From Bog-113 sp963752695 (GTDB taxonomy: Bacteria; Acidobacteriota; Terriglobia; Bryobacterales; Bryobacteraceae): 64,000 nt of DNA. Made by a program: the position numbers and the translations under genes. Shown one piece after another: positions 43,929 to 53,252 of the stretch. The notes below the pieces were generated by a model, which ran no database searches, had not been told where the DNA came from, and was given only the letters and a program-made list of their open reading frames with translations. Each line of letters begins with the position of its first letter. Within the stretch, counting starts at the first letter, position 1. Location: contig CAVVZB010000002.1 in NCBI GenBank assembly GCA_963752695.1, positions 1,240,001 through 1,304,000 of the forward strand, written 5' to 3'.

Positions 43929-44453
43929 CTAGTGAACGGCACCCATCTTCGCCACCGGCCAATAGGCGAAAACGGCTTTGCCGAATACAAGATTGCGGGG
44001 GACGGTGCCCCAGACGCGGCTATCGTTGGATGAGGCGCGATGGTCTCCAAGAACGAAGTACTCATTCGGCCCCACGATCTTCGGGTCCATCGAAGACCGA
44101 TCGCGATACTCCCGCGGGAGATACGGTTCATCCAAGGCGCGATGGTTGATGTAGACGGTGCCAGCATCCATTTCGACCGTGTCTCCTGGTAGACCCACCA
44201 CGCGCTTGATGTAGCTTTTCGAGTGATCCCACGGATACCAGAAAACAATGGTGTCGCCGCGGCTGATGTCGCTGATGCCAAACCGGTAGGTGAACTGGTT
44301 GATGAAGATGCGTTCGTCGTCGGTAAGCGTCGGCATCATGCTTGTGCCCTCGACTTTAACCGGCCTGTAAACGAAGACTATCACGAAGACGGCGAGAATG
44401 ACGGCGACAACCAGATCGCGGACAAACCGTAGCGCGGACTGCGGGGTGTTCAT
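43929..44453 (-). CDS. lepB: Signal peptidase I
   Basis: A 174-residue type I signal peptidase. I start it at ATG 44453; the longer frame runs into the next gene. One transmembrane helix (about 11-29) precedes the catalytic domain. Serine 38 in EGTSMMPTL and lysine 83 in SYIKRVVGLPGD form the catalytic dyad. Later motifs are VPxxxYFVLGDHRxxSxDSR-like (NEYFVLGDHRASSNDSR). A single N-terminal helix and the small size are typical of non-enterobacterial LepB proteins. It removes signal peptides of Sec- and Tat-exported proteins. It lies 10 bp after the outer-membrane protein gene on the same strand. Confidence 0.95.
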   Translation of the reverse strand: MNTPQSALRFVRDLVVAVILAVFVIVFVYRPVKVEGTSMMPTLTDDERIFINQFTYRFGISDISRGDTIVFWYPWDHSKSYIKRVVGLPGDTVEMDAGTVYINHRALDEPYLPREYRDRSSMDPKIVGPNEYFVLGDHRASSNDSRVWGTVPRNLVFGKAVFAYWPVAKMGAVH

Positions 44454-44463
44454 GAAGTGCGTT

Positions 44464-46278
44464 CTAGAAGCGGAAATTAACGCCGCCGCGAAGGCTCCGC
44501 GGGGTGTGGACCAGAAGGAGTTTTCCTCCGTCGGCAAGTGTGATCGGCAGATAGCCTTCAGCCAAAAGGTTGCGGAGGTCGACCGAAGCTTCCATGCGGA
44601 AAGGAAGCCCAAGCACGGCGGGGATCGGCTGCCGCAAGGTGAGATTTAGACCGGGTTCGACGCCGTCCGACGAAGTGGCGTAGAGATGCCCCGCAGTAGC
44701 GGCGTTGGCGGCAACGAACTCGTAACTTGCAACCAGATGTGTACCGGTATGAGGAGCGATAGCCGCTGCCCGGACCCCGGCGGCAGTGCGCTGGCCAGGG
44801 CGGATCAGTCCGCGTAACTCATCGGCGGACTCAACGTTATCGAGAGTTCCGCGCGGGGTAAGAACGCCAACAGAGCCGTAGGTGACAGTCACTTGATAAC
44901 GATCGCCAAAGTCTTGAGTAACTGCTGCCGTGTAACCCATCGTGTGATAGTTGCCGGAATTAAACAGCAGGCTATTGGTGTAGAGATCCGGGATCACCTC
45001 GCCGGGGAACGCATTTCCTTCGGCGCCAGCTAGCATGAGCGACCCATTCTGAACACTTTCGCGATAGCCTGAAACGCGAACGCGGCGCGAGCCCATTTGC
45101 CGCGAATAAGCGATCTCGTAATTCTCCCCACGCTGAACCTGCGCTTCTCCATTGCGCAATGTGACAGGGGCAAGAGCGGCCAGGGCAGCCACTTCGCGCG
45201 GCAGATCGTCATGCGCATCCGCGGCGCGTTCCGCCCCCAGTTCGGGGCGGGCATTACCGGATGTATACGTCACCGCGAAAGTCCCGTAATCCCCGCCATC
45301 CTCACCTCGGAGATTGTAGGTGAGGCGCGCATAAGGACTGAAGTAATGCATGTGGTCCACGAAGGAAAGCGTGTCGAACTCGATGCCGTACTCAACTGCG
45401 AGCGCGTCGGAGACTTGGGTATGGTCGCCGAGGTTGACCGCCATGGAGCGTAGAGGCGGCAGGCCCGGAGCGCCATTGGTTTCGAGGCGTGGAACATATA
45501 GCTGCCGCATGATGACGGAGACCTGCGGAGAGACCGCACCGAAAGCGTGGCTGAACGAAGCGCGAATCGCCGAATTGGGAGCATCGGCCGAGACGCCATA
45601 TCCAACGTCGCCAGCAAACTCGACCTGGTTGGAGCCGCGCAAGGTACTGGCGAATGCGAAAGCGGTGCCTAGCTCGCCGACCGAACCTAGGCCGTTACTG
45701 TCGCCTGCGGAGAAGCTGACCAGTCCCTGGGAGTCTGAGAAAATCGCAGGGCGGTTGGCAGCCGAGACAAGTACTGACGGATCGCGCGGCAGGTAGCGGA
45801 AGACTGGACGGGTGGAGCTCGACGACCGCAGGACCCACTTCCAATCGTCGCTAGCGACTCCGCCCGCGCGCGGGGAAAGCGGCAGAATGCGAACGGAGCT
45901 GAAAAGTCCGGACAGACTGATGTCGAGGAGGCTACTTCGGCCTGCTTGGATCTGGATCTGATTGCGAATGGCCGGAAGGAAGGTGGCGAGGGTGACGCGG
46001 ACCGAATACGTATCGGGCATCAAACCAGCGAAAATGAAGAAACCCTCCTCATCGGTGAGAATGCGCCCTCGCAGGTTCTCCTGGCGATCGTAAATCTGGA
46101 CCACCGCGCCCATTTGCGGCTTGCCGGAATCGTCGGAAACACTGCCCTCCAAAGCACCGGCGAGTTTCACGGGTTCGATGCCATGCGCTGGGGGCGCAAG
46201 CGCAGTATTCAGCAGGATCGCAACAACAGGTGCGATTGCGGTGAACCGGAACTGGGATCGGCTCGCTCGGGGGATCAT
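44464..46278 (-). CDS. Outer-membrane protein with carboxypeptidase-regulatory N-terminus
   Basis: A 604-residue exported protein. After a signal peptide (to about residue 33, APPAHG) comes a carboxypeptidase-regulatory-like beta-sandwich at about 40-125 (GSVSDDSGKPQMGAVVQIYD, FFIFAGLMPDTYSVRV). Residues from about 180 on alternate hydrophobic and polar residues in beta strands and end in NFRF, the aromatic C-terminus expected of outer-membrane beta barrels. It is shorter than Oar-like TonB receptors and I see no plug domain, so it may be a reduced, non-TonB barrel. It is followed by lepB in the same direction and preceded by the GWxTD gene 28 bp upstream. All three may be one transcript. Confidence 0.82.
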   Translation of the reverse strand: MIPRASRSQFRFTAIAPVVAILLNTALAPPAHGIEPVKLAGALEGSVSDDSGKPQMGAVVQIYDRQENLRGRILTDEEGFFIFAGLMPDTYSVRVTLATFLPAIRNQIQIQAGRSSLLDISLSGLFSSVRILPLSPRAGGVASDDWKWVLRSSSSTRPVFRYLPRDPSVLVSAANRPAIFSDSQGLVSFSAGDSNGLGSVGELGTAFAFASTLRGSNQVEFAGDVGYGVSADAPNSAIRASFSHAFGAVSPQVSVIMRQLYVPRLETNGAPGLPPLRSMAVNLGDHTQVSDALAVEYGIEFDTLSFVDHMHYFSPYARLTYNLRGEDGGDYGTFAVTYTSGNARPELGAERAADAHDDLPREVAALAALAPVTLRNGEAQVQRGENYEIAYSRQMGSRRVRVSGYRESVQNGSLMLAGAEGNAFPGEVIPDLYTNSLLFNSGNYHTMGYTAAVTQDFGDRYQVTVTYGSVGVLTPRGTLDNVESADELRGLIRPGQRTAAGVRAAAIAPHTGTHLVASYEFVAANAATAGHLYATSSDGVEPGLNLTLRQPIPAVLGLPFRMEASVDLRNLLAEGYLPITLADGGKLLLVHTPRSLRGGVNFRF

Positions 46279-46306
46279 CGTCCGCTGAACGCTTGCATTA
46301 CGAATT

Positions 46307-47982
46307 CTAGGTTACCGTGAAATTAGCCGATGGAGTAAGTGTCTGGTTGCGATTCTTATCGAGCACGTGCATTTTCAATTGATATTGCCCGGGCTGCATC
46401 TTGTCGAGCGGGAGCAACTTCTCCACCGTAACTTGGTTGGCTGAACCTTGTTGAATGGGTTCGCTGAAGTCCAGGATCTTTTCGGTCGAACCCGCCCTGG
46501 TGACTTCATACTGGATGACGGCGTTCGGTTTATTGCTCTTCTCGTCAGGAGCGAGATTGTAGAGCTGGACGTAGATTCCCATCTTCTCGTCGCGCCGGAA
46601 AGTATCGGTCAAGCGCGGGCGCACCTTGGTGGTGCCGACGACAAACTGTCCGGTGCCGATGCTGCTGGTCGGAACTTTCTCAATTACGTCGGCCAGGATC
46701 AGGCTGCTGGACGCAAGCTTTTCGTCGTCGAAATGCGGAACGTTGAGCAGCACTTCGAAGTTGTTCATGGTGCCCGCGACCACATCTTTACAGACCACAT
46801 TCATCCGGTAGTTGCCCGGCGGCAGCGGAACCGACTCCTGCCAGATGGAAGATCGCTTGAGCTGTTCGGCAGAGCATCTGCGGAGCGACGTCGACCTCTA
46901 CGGTGTGCTCGAAGGTGTTCACGATCCGGCGGGACATGGTGGTGATGCGGCCGAAGATGTTGACGACGGCTTTCTGCACGCCTTCTTTCGACTGGAACTG
47001 AAGATCCTTGTTTTCGAACTGCACGGTGACGTTGGCTGAGGACCGAGGCGTTGGTGACGCGCAGGAAGTCGGTCTGCACCTTCATCGGCAGAATGTTGAA
47101 CGTGATGCGCGAAGTGACCTGAGATTCCAGATCTTTGAACTTCACGGCCGGCGGCTTTCTGCAGCTTGGTGAACTGTTCCAGGCGGTTGAACTCGTTCAT
47201 GCTCTGGCCTTGGACGCCGCCGACGGGGTTCGCCAGGTGGGTGCCGTCCGTGCGGTTGAAACGATCGGTTCTTGCTGGCCATACCCATCTGCTCCGCCAG
47301 AGCTTAAGCCGGCGCCGGGGACGTAAAGCAGCGCGTCTTTCTCCGAGGGATCCATGGTCATGCGGTATTCGCCGGACATCGGTGGGATCGACAAACTCGA
47401 TGATGATGTTGGTGCCGATGCCTTCGATGATAGCGATAGCGCCAATGCTTCGAAAGGATACGTGGACGTCTCGCCGCCGCCCTCTTCCATGGGGCGCTCA
47501 TAGCTGCCGCCGGACGGATGGGATTCGATCTCATCGGGAGGACCGAAGGTGATGTAGATGCGGCCGCGGTCGGTCTTCCAGCCGGGGATGCCGGAAGCGT
47601 AATGCTCGTTGGCGTAGGCGATGCGGCGGTAGTGCTCTTCTTTGAATTCGTTCTCGACGGTGTCGGGGGTCGGGTCGCGACGCAGCCAGAACTGTTCGAT
47701 GAACTGCTCGCGCTCTTCATCGGTGCTGAGCTGCTTGAAGGACTTGCGCTCTTCGTCGGTGATGATGTAGGCGACGTCCTCGTTCAGCCACTTTTTATAG
47801 GGAGTTTCGAGCTCTTTCATCAGAGCTTTCTCGCGCTTTTTGCGATCTTTCTCGGAAAGTGGTTTAGCGACCGTCTGTTGCTCCTCGCCCGCAGCGGGTT
47901 TTTGGACTTCCGCGGCGAGAAGGGGAACAGTAGAAACGACCGCCAGTGAGATACCGGCAATCGAAAAGCGGGATAAGGTCAT
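46307..47982 (-). pseudogene. GWxTD-domain exported protein gene with multiple frameshifts
   Basis: The gene opens with a signal peptide (MTLSRFSIAGISLAVVSTVPLLAA) and a GWxTD domain: PYKKWLNEDVAYIITDEER, EQFWLRRDPTPDT and GRIYITFGPPDEIESHPSGG, typical of Acidobacteria and Bacteroidota. From about 47450 to 46870 the reading frame jumps about seven times. The expected protein (WRYRYIEGIGTNIIIEFVDPT, MSGEYRMTMDPSEKDALLYV, NRTDGTHLANPVGGVQGQS, VKFKDLESQVTSRITFNILP, VQFENKDLQFQSKEGV, SSIWQESVPLPPGNYRMNVV) can be read across frames with one base gained or lost at each jump, and it continues unbroken to 46307. The repaired product would be about 557 residues. Protein-level conservation across the breaks points to very recent damage or to local sequence errors. 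Confidence 0.85.
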
Positions 47983-48029
47983 GCAAAGCCACCTTCAGCT
48001 AGCGCAAAGGGAATGAGGAACTATTACAG

Positions 48030-48090
48030 TTTAGCGCACTGCACACTGTCGTCAATCGTGAAAGATGGGACGACAGTGTGCGCGGCTAAA
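48030..48090. repeat. Long perfect hairpin upstream of the GWxTD gene
   Basis: A 13-bp perfect inverted repeat (GCACACTGTCGTC at 48041-48053, GACGACAGTGTGC at 48069-48081) has a 15-nt loop and an outer TTTAGC/GCTAAA pair (48030-48035 and 48085-48090). No T-tract follows on either strand, so it is not a simple terminator. It lies in the leader of the GWxTD gene, 48 bp before its ATG, and directly abuts the terminator at 48090-48121. Confidence 0.7.
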
Positions 48091-48121
48091 GACAAGAAAA
48101 AGGGGAGCCTTGCGGCTCCCC
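48090..48121 (-). terminator. Rho-independent terminator of the Oar-like receptor gene
   Basis: On the minus strand GGGGAGCC, a 4-nt loop, GGCTCCCC and then TTTTTCTTG. The 8-bp GC-rich stem with T-tract starts 56 bp after the receptor stop codon. Confidence 0.9.
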
Positions 48122-48176
48122 ACGTTCTCAGAGACTCCCACCAGAAGCTCCGGGAACAAAACGCTCCAGGATAAAC

Positions 48177-51100
48177 CTAGAAGGTGAACTTCGCTTGGGT
48201 CTGGATGACGCGTCCGGACACAGCCGATCCTTGGAAGGAACCGTAAGCGCTGGTTGGCGCCGACACGGTGTTCTGAATCAAGCCGAAGGTGCCGGCGGCG
48301 ATGTTATTAACCGGCAGATCGAAGTTGGGGTGGTTGAACACGTTGAACAGGAACGCGCCGACTTGAAGGCGATAGCGCTCGTGGATAGCAAACGTGCGGT
48401 TGACGTTAATGTCAGTATCGACATAGCCGGGACCGCGGAAGGAGTTCCGGGAAAGGTTGCCGAAATTATTCTGGCTGGTTCGGGTGGCGAAGTTGCTGGG
48501 GCTGAAGCAGGCAACGTTGGGAGTGGTGCAGGTGTTCGATCCACCGCCCAGATAATCCGCGAGAATGACCTCACTGGAGATGCCCGTCAGGTTGCGCAGT
48601 TGAGCGCTGCGCACGCCGCTGTTTACGATGCTAAAGGGATAGCCGGAGTGGTAAAGCACGGTGCCGGAGAGACCCCAGCCACCGACTATGGTCTTAACGA
48701 AGCCGTTGCTGAAGTAGCGGGTCGGGACGGTGTAGGACCAATTGGCGCTCACGCTGTGACGGGTATCGTAATCCGAGTTCCCGTAGCTCAAAGCGCTGGC
48801 GCTGAAAGGCGTTAACTGCGAACGCACGCTGACTGCGGTCAGAGCGTTGAACGGTTCCAGGCAGCCATTCGAGCAAGTGTCAAGCGAATGCGACCAGGTG
48901 TAGTTGAAGCGACCGGAAAGGTCGGAGCCGAGCCGGAACTGAAGCGAGGTGACCAAGCCGTTGTAGTTCGAGTAGCCGGGGTTGCTCAGTTGGCGAATTT
49001 CGCCAAAACGCGGGTCGGGGGCGGTGGTCGGAAGTCCGGCAAAGCCCTTCGGGGCATAAGCGTTCAGGAACAGGTTCTGACTGATTTCGTCATAACCGTG
49101 GTTCCCGACATAATTGATCGAGACGTTCACGGCTTTGGAAAGGGCCTGTTGGATCTCGAAGTTCCACTCGTAGTACTTGGGGTTGTACAGCTTATTGGCG
49201 ACGGTGTTGAACGATGGGGCTCCGAAACCGAGGGGCACAGCGGTTTGCAGTTGGGCCAACGTGGCACCGCCGGCGAATCCATTCTGGAAGGCCGCGTTGG
49301 AGTTCGCCACCGCACTGAAGATGCTATTTGGATCGTTCTGGGCTACAGTGCCAGACAAAGTCTGGAAGTTGGCGACAGCCGGGCTGTTAGTGATAAACCG
49401 GTCGGCAATCAAACCCTGATAGAGATCGGAGAAGATACCGAAGCCGCCGCGGACCACGGTGTTGTTACCGATTGTGTAGGCCATGCCGATGCGGGGCGCT
49501 AACACAATGGGCTCCACGGACGGAAAGGCGTCCTTCCGGTTGGTTTGGATCACGGCGTTGTATGGCTGCGTCGCGTCATGGGTGAGTCCCTGAAACGGCG
49601 TGGCGAATTCGTTGAAGCAGCCATTGTCACAGTGGATGTTGCTGTTACGATCCATGCGCAGGGCAAGGGTCACCGTGAAATTCGGACGGACCTTCCACTC
49701 GTCTTGCAAGTAGAAACCAAGGCTATACAGCGAGAGAGGCTCGGCGCCGACGTTCGCAAAGTTTTGCGAGTAGAAAGAACCATTGTTCAAAGCACCGGTG
49801 GCGAAATCAGTGATGGAGTTGAACGTGAGCAAACCGCTGGTGTTCCCGCCATAGGCATAGGTGCTGACCCAGTTGCGGCGGAGATTCACGCCAACCTTGA
49901 AGGTGTGATTGCCCTTGATCAAAGAGAAATCGTCAATGATCTGTTGTTGACGCACTTTTCGTCCCTGCGGATAGCTGGAATCGCTGCCACCAAGGGCGCT
50001 ATAGAGACCGTCGTTGAAGGCGAAGGTGGTGGGGAACAAGGCAAGGGCAGCGCTCAGATTTGGGGGTCCAAAGATCGCCGCGTAGTAAGAACCGGAGACG
50101 TTAAGTTGGTTGACCATGTTCGCGCCGATGGTGCGAGTGTATCCAAACTGACCGCCGTACGACGGCTGGACGCTGTTGGCATTAAATGCGGGGTTGATGG
50201 GATCGGTGCCGGTGGCCTGTACGCCATGATCGGTATTGAAGCGGAAATAGATCCGGTCAGAGTTGGTGACGTTGAAATCGACCTTGGTGGCAATCAGCCA
50301 TTCGGTATTGAGGCTGTTCACGGTGCTGCGGAAGGTCTCGGCGCATGGTTGGGACACGCCGAAGCTAGGATCAACAAGGTCTCCGCAACCAAGGGCCGGG
50401 TCCGTACTGGCGTCAACCGGAGTGGCGCGAGAAGCGCCGGAAGCGCCGGCATAGAGGCCGAGAGCCTTTGTGTAGAAAGGAACGGCGGTTGGATTATTGG
50501 CTTGCACATTGGAAAGCACGAAATTGGAAAACGCGGGGGTCGGAATGTAAACCGGGCCGCCGCCAGGGAGCACGTACCGGAGACCTTCGTTATCGAAGAA
50601 GAAGAAGGCGCGATTCTTGACAATCGGGCCGCCAATGGAATCGAACCACTCATTCGAAACTGAGAAAGGCCGGGGGGTTCCAGTCGCATTATTGAACCAG
50701 TCATTGGCGTTCATCGGGCGACCGTTATACTGCCAATCGCCATTGCCGTGGAACATATTGGTTCCGGACTTGGTGACGTAATTGACCTGCGCGCCGGCTT
50801 GGCGTCCATATTGACCGGTGTAACCGTTCATGACAACGGCCGCTTCGGCGATTTCATTGGCTCCAAGCGTAAGGTTGCTAGCTCCGGAGTTGTTGAGGTT
50901 CAGGTAGGGATCCATGTTGTCGGTCCCGTTGATCGTGAACAAGTTCGACGTTCCAGGGAGACCGAAAACAGAGAAATTACCGTAGCCGCCGCCGGTGCTG
51001 ACCGTTACACCAGGCGCGGTAAACGCATACGAGGTCATATCGTTTCCAGGAGCTGGGAGATTCTCCAACTGCTTCTGGTCGTAAGTGGTGGCCAAGTTGG

Positions 51101-51503
51101 CGTTATCGGACTGCAGGATGGAGGCCTGGGACGAGACTTCCACGGTTTGGGTTTGCGTCGCCAAGCCGAGTTGCAGGCGAAGTGTGGCGACCTGTCCGAG
51201 GCCTACGTTTGTATGGACAATCGAACTTTGAAATCCGGGTGCGTTGACCGAGATGGTGTAGGCGCCGGGACGTAGTAATTGGAAACGGAATTCGCCAGAT
51301 GCGTTGCTGGTGCCAGCTTTCTCTTCGCCGGTGGCGTCGGCTTTCAAATTGAGGGTTGTGTTTACGATGGCGCTTCCGGACGGATCGGTTACAGTGCCCG
51401 AGACTTCGCCAGTGGTGAGCGACTGACCGAAAACCGCGGGAAGCGAGGCAACCAGTGCGATGGCCGCGAAAGTGGGTATTGCGTGTCGTCTTTTTAGATT
51501 CAT
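48177..51503 (-). CDS. Oar-like TonB-dependent outer-membrane receptor
   Basis: A 1108-residue outer-membrane protein. The ATG at 51503 opens the signal peptide (MNLKRRHAIPTFAAIALVASLPAVFGQ); an in-frame start 81 bp upstream adds a segment without signal features. Residues 28-115 form a carboxypeptidase-regulatory sandwich (GEVSGTVTDPSGSAIVNTTL, PGAYTISVNAPGFQ). A plug domain follows with QLENLPAPGNDMTSY and NGTDNMDPYLN, then a large barrel ending QAKFTF. This is the Oar-like receptor that is expanded in Solibacter-type Acidobacteria and is thought to import large carbohydrates or peptides, or to hold surface proteins. No SusD-like partner is next to it. It has its own terminator, and a long divergent leader separates it from the asparaginase gene. 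Confidence 0.93.
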   Translation of the reverse strand: MNLKRRHAIPTFAAIALVASLPAVFGQSLTTGEVSGTVTDPSGSAIVNTTLNLKADATGEEKAGTSNASGEFRFQLLRPGAYTISVNAPGFQSSIVHTNVGLGQVATLRLQLGLATQTQTVEVSSQASILQSDNANLATTYDQKQLENLPAPGNDMTSYAFTAPGVTVSTGGGYGNFSVFGLPGTSNLFTINGTDNMDPYLNLNNSGASNLTLGANEIAEAAVVMNGYTGQYGRQAGAQVNYVTKSGTNMFHGNGDWQYNGRPMNANDWFNNATGTPRPFSVSNEWFDSIGGPIVKNRAFFFFDNEGLRYVLPGGGPVYIPTPAFSNFVLSNVQANNPTAVPFYTKALGLYAGASGASRATPVDASTDPALGCGDLVDPSFGVSQPCAETFRSTVNSLNTEWLIATKVDFNVTNSDRIYFRFNTDHGVQATGTDPINPAFNANSVQPSYGGQFGYTRTIGANMVNQLNVSGSYYAAIFGPPNLSAALALFPTTFAFNDGLYSALGGSDSSYPQGRKVRQQQIIDDFSLIKGNHTFKVGVNLRRNWVSTYAYGGNTSGLLTFNSITDFATGALNNGSFYSQNFANVGAEPLSLYSLGFYLQDEWKVRPNFTVTLALRMDRNSNIHCDNGCFNEFATPFQGLTHDATQPYNAVIQTNRKDAFPSVEPIVLAPRIGMAYTIGNNTVVRGGFGIFSDLYQGLIADRFITNSPAVANFQTLSGTVAQNDPNSIFSAVANSNAAFQNGFAGGATLAQLQTAVPLGFGAPSFNTVANKLYNPKYYEWNFEIQQALSKAVNVSINYVGNHGYDEISQNLFLNAYAPKGFAGLPTTAPDPRFGEIRQLSNPGYSNYNGLVTSLQFRLGSDLSGRFNYTWSHSLDTCSNGCLEPFNALTAVSVRSQLTPFSASALSYGNSDYDTRHSVSANWSYTVPTRYFSNGFVKTIVGGWGLSGTVLYHSGYPFSIVNSGVRSAQLRNLTGISSEVILADYLGGGSNTCTTPNVACFSPSNFATRTSQNNFGNLSRNSFRGPGYVDTDINVNRTFAIHERYRLQVGAFLFNVFNHPNFDLPVNNIAAGTFGLIQNTVSAPTSAYGSFQGSAVSGRVIQTQAKFTF

Positions 51504-51888
51504 TAGTGGAACCAGTGCTGGGAGCGCGTGACTAGCAGGGCAGAGGTAGCTGCACACCCAGAATTCCTCTCCAAGTGATTTCACCCATTACGGGTACTAG
51601 TGACGTAGCAATGCCGTGGCCAAGGGTAACTAATTGGTAATACAAGACTTAGGTTCAATTCTCCTGGGTTTTGTATGAGAACACATAGGAATACCTACGG
51701 AAATTGGAGGAGCCGACGAGCCGGCGTAACTTTTCTCACATTAATCTGTGGGCTCTTAATGGAACGGTGGCTGGCCTGGATTGTGCACGATTGTGCAGAA
51801 AATCCGTTTTTCGTCTTTGCACAAGCGGCGGTTAGGCCAAAGAGCCTGGCAGGGAATCCGTGCCGCTCTCAGGGTACCTTATAACCTG
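51504..51888. other. Divergent intergenic region between receptor and asparaginase
   Basis: About 385 bp without a supportable gene. It holds the regulatory element at 51780-51828 and, at about 51638-51652, a loose inverted AT-rich stretch (TAACTAATTGGTAATA). A 69-codon frame at 51675-51884 has no ribosome site or protein-like composition and is not called. Confidence 0.5.
51780..51828. promoter_or_regulatory. Operator-like element, copy B
   Basis: attgtgca, 3 bp, ttgtgcag, 19 bp, tgcacaagcgg: 27 positions identical to copy A at 7480-7528 with both spacer lengths conserved and the spacer bases different. It ends 61 bp upstream of the asparaginase ATG and begins 277 bp upstream of the receptor ATG. 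Confidence 0.6.
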
Positions 51889-52389
51889 ATGAAAATTCAT
51901 CTTCTCTCGACCGGCGGCACGATCGAAAAGATCTACTCAGAGCAGACGGGAAAGCTCGAAAACCTCGGCACGAAGATCGATCGATATACCCGGATGCTGC
52001 GACTTCCGGATGCCCAGATCGAGGCGCAACACCTCATGAACAAAGATAGCCTGGAGATGACGGCCGAGGATCGGGCTCTGATTCTGGCCGCGGTGGAGCG
52101 CGTGCTGGGTGATCGGGCACCGGTGGTGATCACGCACGGGACGGACACAATGGTGGAGACCGGACTCTATCTGAAAGCCAAGTTAACGAGGTTGGACTCG
52201 CCGATTGTTTTTACGGGGGCGATGACGCCGCTCGGCTTCGAGAGATCAGACGGGTTGCAGAACTTGACGGAAAGTTTATTGGCGGCGCGCATTCTGCCGG
52301 CCGGTATCTGGCTGGTGATGCATAACCAGGTATTTCCGATCGACCGGGTGCGAAAGGACCGGGAACTGGCGCGTTTCGTGGAGCTTTAG
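51889..52389 (+). CDS. Short, single-domain asparaginase-like protein
   Basis: A 166-residue protein equal to the N-terminal catalytic domain of bacterial L-asparaginase. It has the first threonine motif STGGTIEKI (residues 6-14), the second motif ITHGTDTMVETG (about 83-94) and KPIVFTGAM-like SPIVFTGAMTPLG. Full-length asparaginases are about 330 residues and add a second domain that completes the active site across a dimer. Short forms of this length are known as a separate family, so this need not be a truncation. The ATG at 51889 fits the domain start; an in-frame extension upstream would run through the operator-like element. It converges on the transporter gene with a 4-bp stop overlap. 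Confidence 0.86.
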   Translation: MKIHLLSTGGTIEKIYSEQTGKLENLGTKIDRYTRMLRLPDAQIEAQHLMNKDSLEMTAEDRALILAAVERVLGDRAPVVITHGTDTMVETGLYLKAKLTRLDSPIVFTGAMTPLGFERSDGLQNLTESLLAARILPAGIWLVMHNQVFPIDRVRKDRELARFVEL

Positions 52390-53252
52390 CCGGGCAGGAG
52401 GGTCTGCAGCGCCTGGGCGGCGACTTCCCGGACGGGACGATGGTGGGCGTCGACTTCGTAGTTGAGCTGGCGCATGCGGTCGGTGTTGAAACGGCCGGCG
52501 AGCTTGCGAAGGGCGATTTCCAGGCCCGGATATTCGGCAAGGGCTGGGATGCGTACGACGATAGCGGCCTGGTAGGGCGGGAAGAAATGGCGGTCGTCGG
52601 CCAGCACTTCGACGGGCAGAATGCTGAGCGCGCCATCAGTCGAGTTGCCGGCCACGAGATCGACCTGCTTTTGGGCAAGCGCGGTGTACAGAAGGCCGAG
52701 ATCCATCGTGCGGATACTGCCGGATTGCTTTAGATTGTAGGTCTTGAGCAGCCCGGGCAAGCCGTCCGGACGGGATTCGAATTCATAACCGACGCCGAGA
52801 CGCCAGCCGGGCTGGTAGTTCGCCGCTTCGCTCAGCGTATGGAGATGGCGGGCTTGGGCGTCTTCGCGGCGGATGGCCAGGGCGAAGGTATTTTCGAATC
52901 CGAGCGGATCCATCCAGCGCAGATTCCACGGGGCGTAGCCCTTGCGAACACGTTCCATGGCGAGCTGGGGATCTTTCACGGTGGGCTGTTTGAGGACGGA
53001 GGCGAGCGCGGTACCGGTGTATTCGGGGTAAAGATCGATGGCGCCCGTCAGGATGGCCTGCTGCGCAAGGAAGGTGCCGCCCAAGTCGAGCTTGCGGCGC
53101 ACTTCGATATGGAGCTCCCGTTCCAGGTGTTGGGCGATGATTTCGCCCAGAATGAGCTGCTCAGTGAAGTTTTTGGAGCCGACGGTGAGGTGATGGGGAT
53201 GCGAGCACCCAGCGGCGGCGAGCAGGCACAGTGCGAGGCAGGCGAGTTTCAG
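52386..53252 (-). CDS. OpuC/ProX-type solute-binding lipoprotein, possibly for ergothioneine
   Basis: A 288-residue binding protein. It has no ATG: the coding similarity begins at a CTG (53252) whose last two bases overlap the permease TGA (CTGA), copying the GTGA and TGATG junctions upstream. The first 17 residues are a lipoprotein signal (KLACLALCLLAAAGCSH) with lipobox LAAAGC. The body has VGSKNFTEQLILGEII and AIDLYPEYTGTALA, signatures of quaternary-amine binding proteins. In EgtU, the ergothioneine importer, the same domain is fused behind the permease, and the sum of the two products here (203 + 288) is close to that length. A frameshift that splits such a fusion is therefore an alternative to a CTG start. 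Confidence 0.85.
   Translation of the reverse strand: MKLACLALCLLAAAGCSHPHHLTVGSKNFTEQLILGEIIAQHLERELHIEVRRKLDLGGTFLAQQAILTGAIDLYPEYTGTALASVLKQPTVKDPQLAMERVRKGYAPWNLRWMDPLGFENTFALAIRREDAQARHLHTLSEAANYQPGWRLGVGYEFESRPDGLPGLLKTYNLKQSGSIRTMDLGLLYTALAQKQVDLVAGNSTDGALSILPVEVLADDRHFFPPYQAAIVVRIPALAEYPGLEIALRKLAGRFNTDRMRQLNYEVDAHHRPVREVAAQALQTLLPG

Noticed and set aside
49545..50663. 372-codon plus-strand frame inside the TonB receptor
   Set aside because: Antisense of receptor coding sequence, low-complexity Val/Gly/Glu product, no start signal.
51675..51884. 69-codon frame upstream of the asparaginase gene
   Set aside because: Overlaps the operator-like element, no ribosome site, Trp/Arg-rich chance composition.
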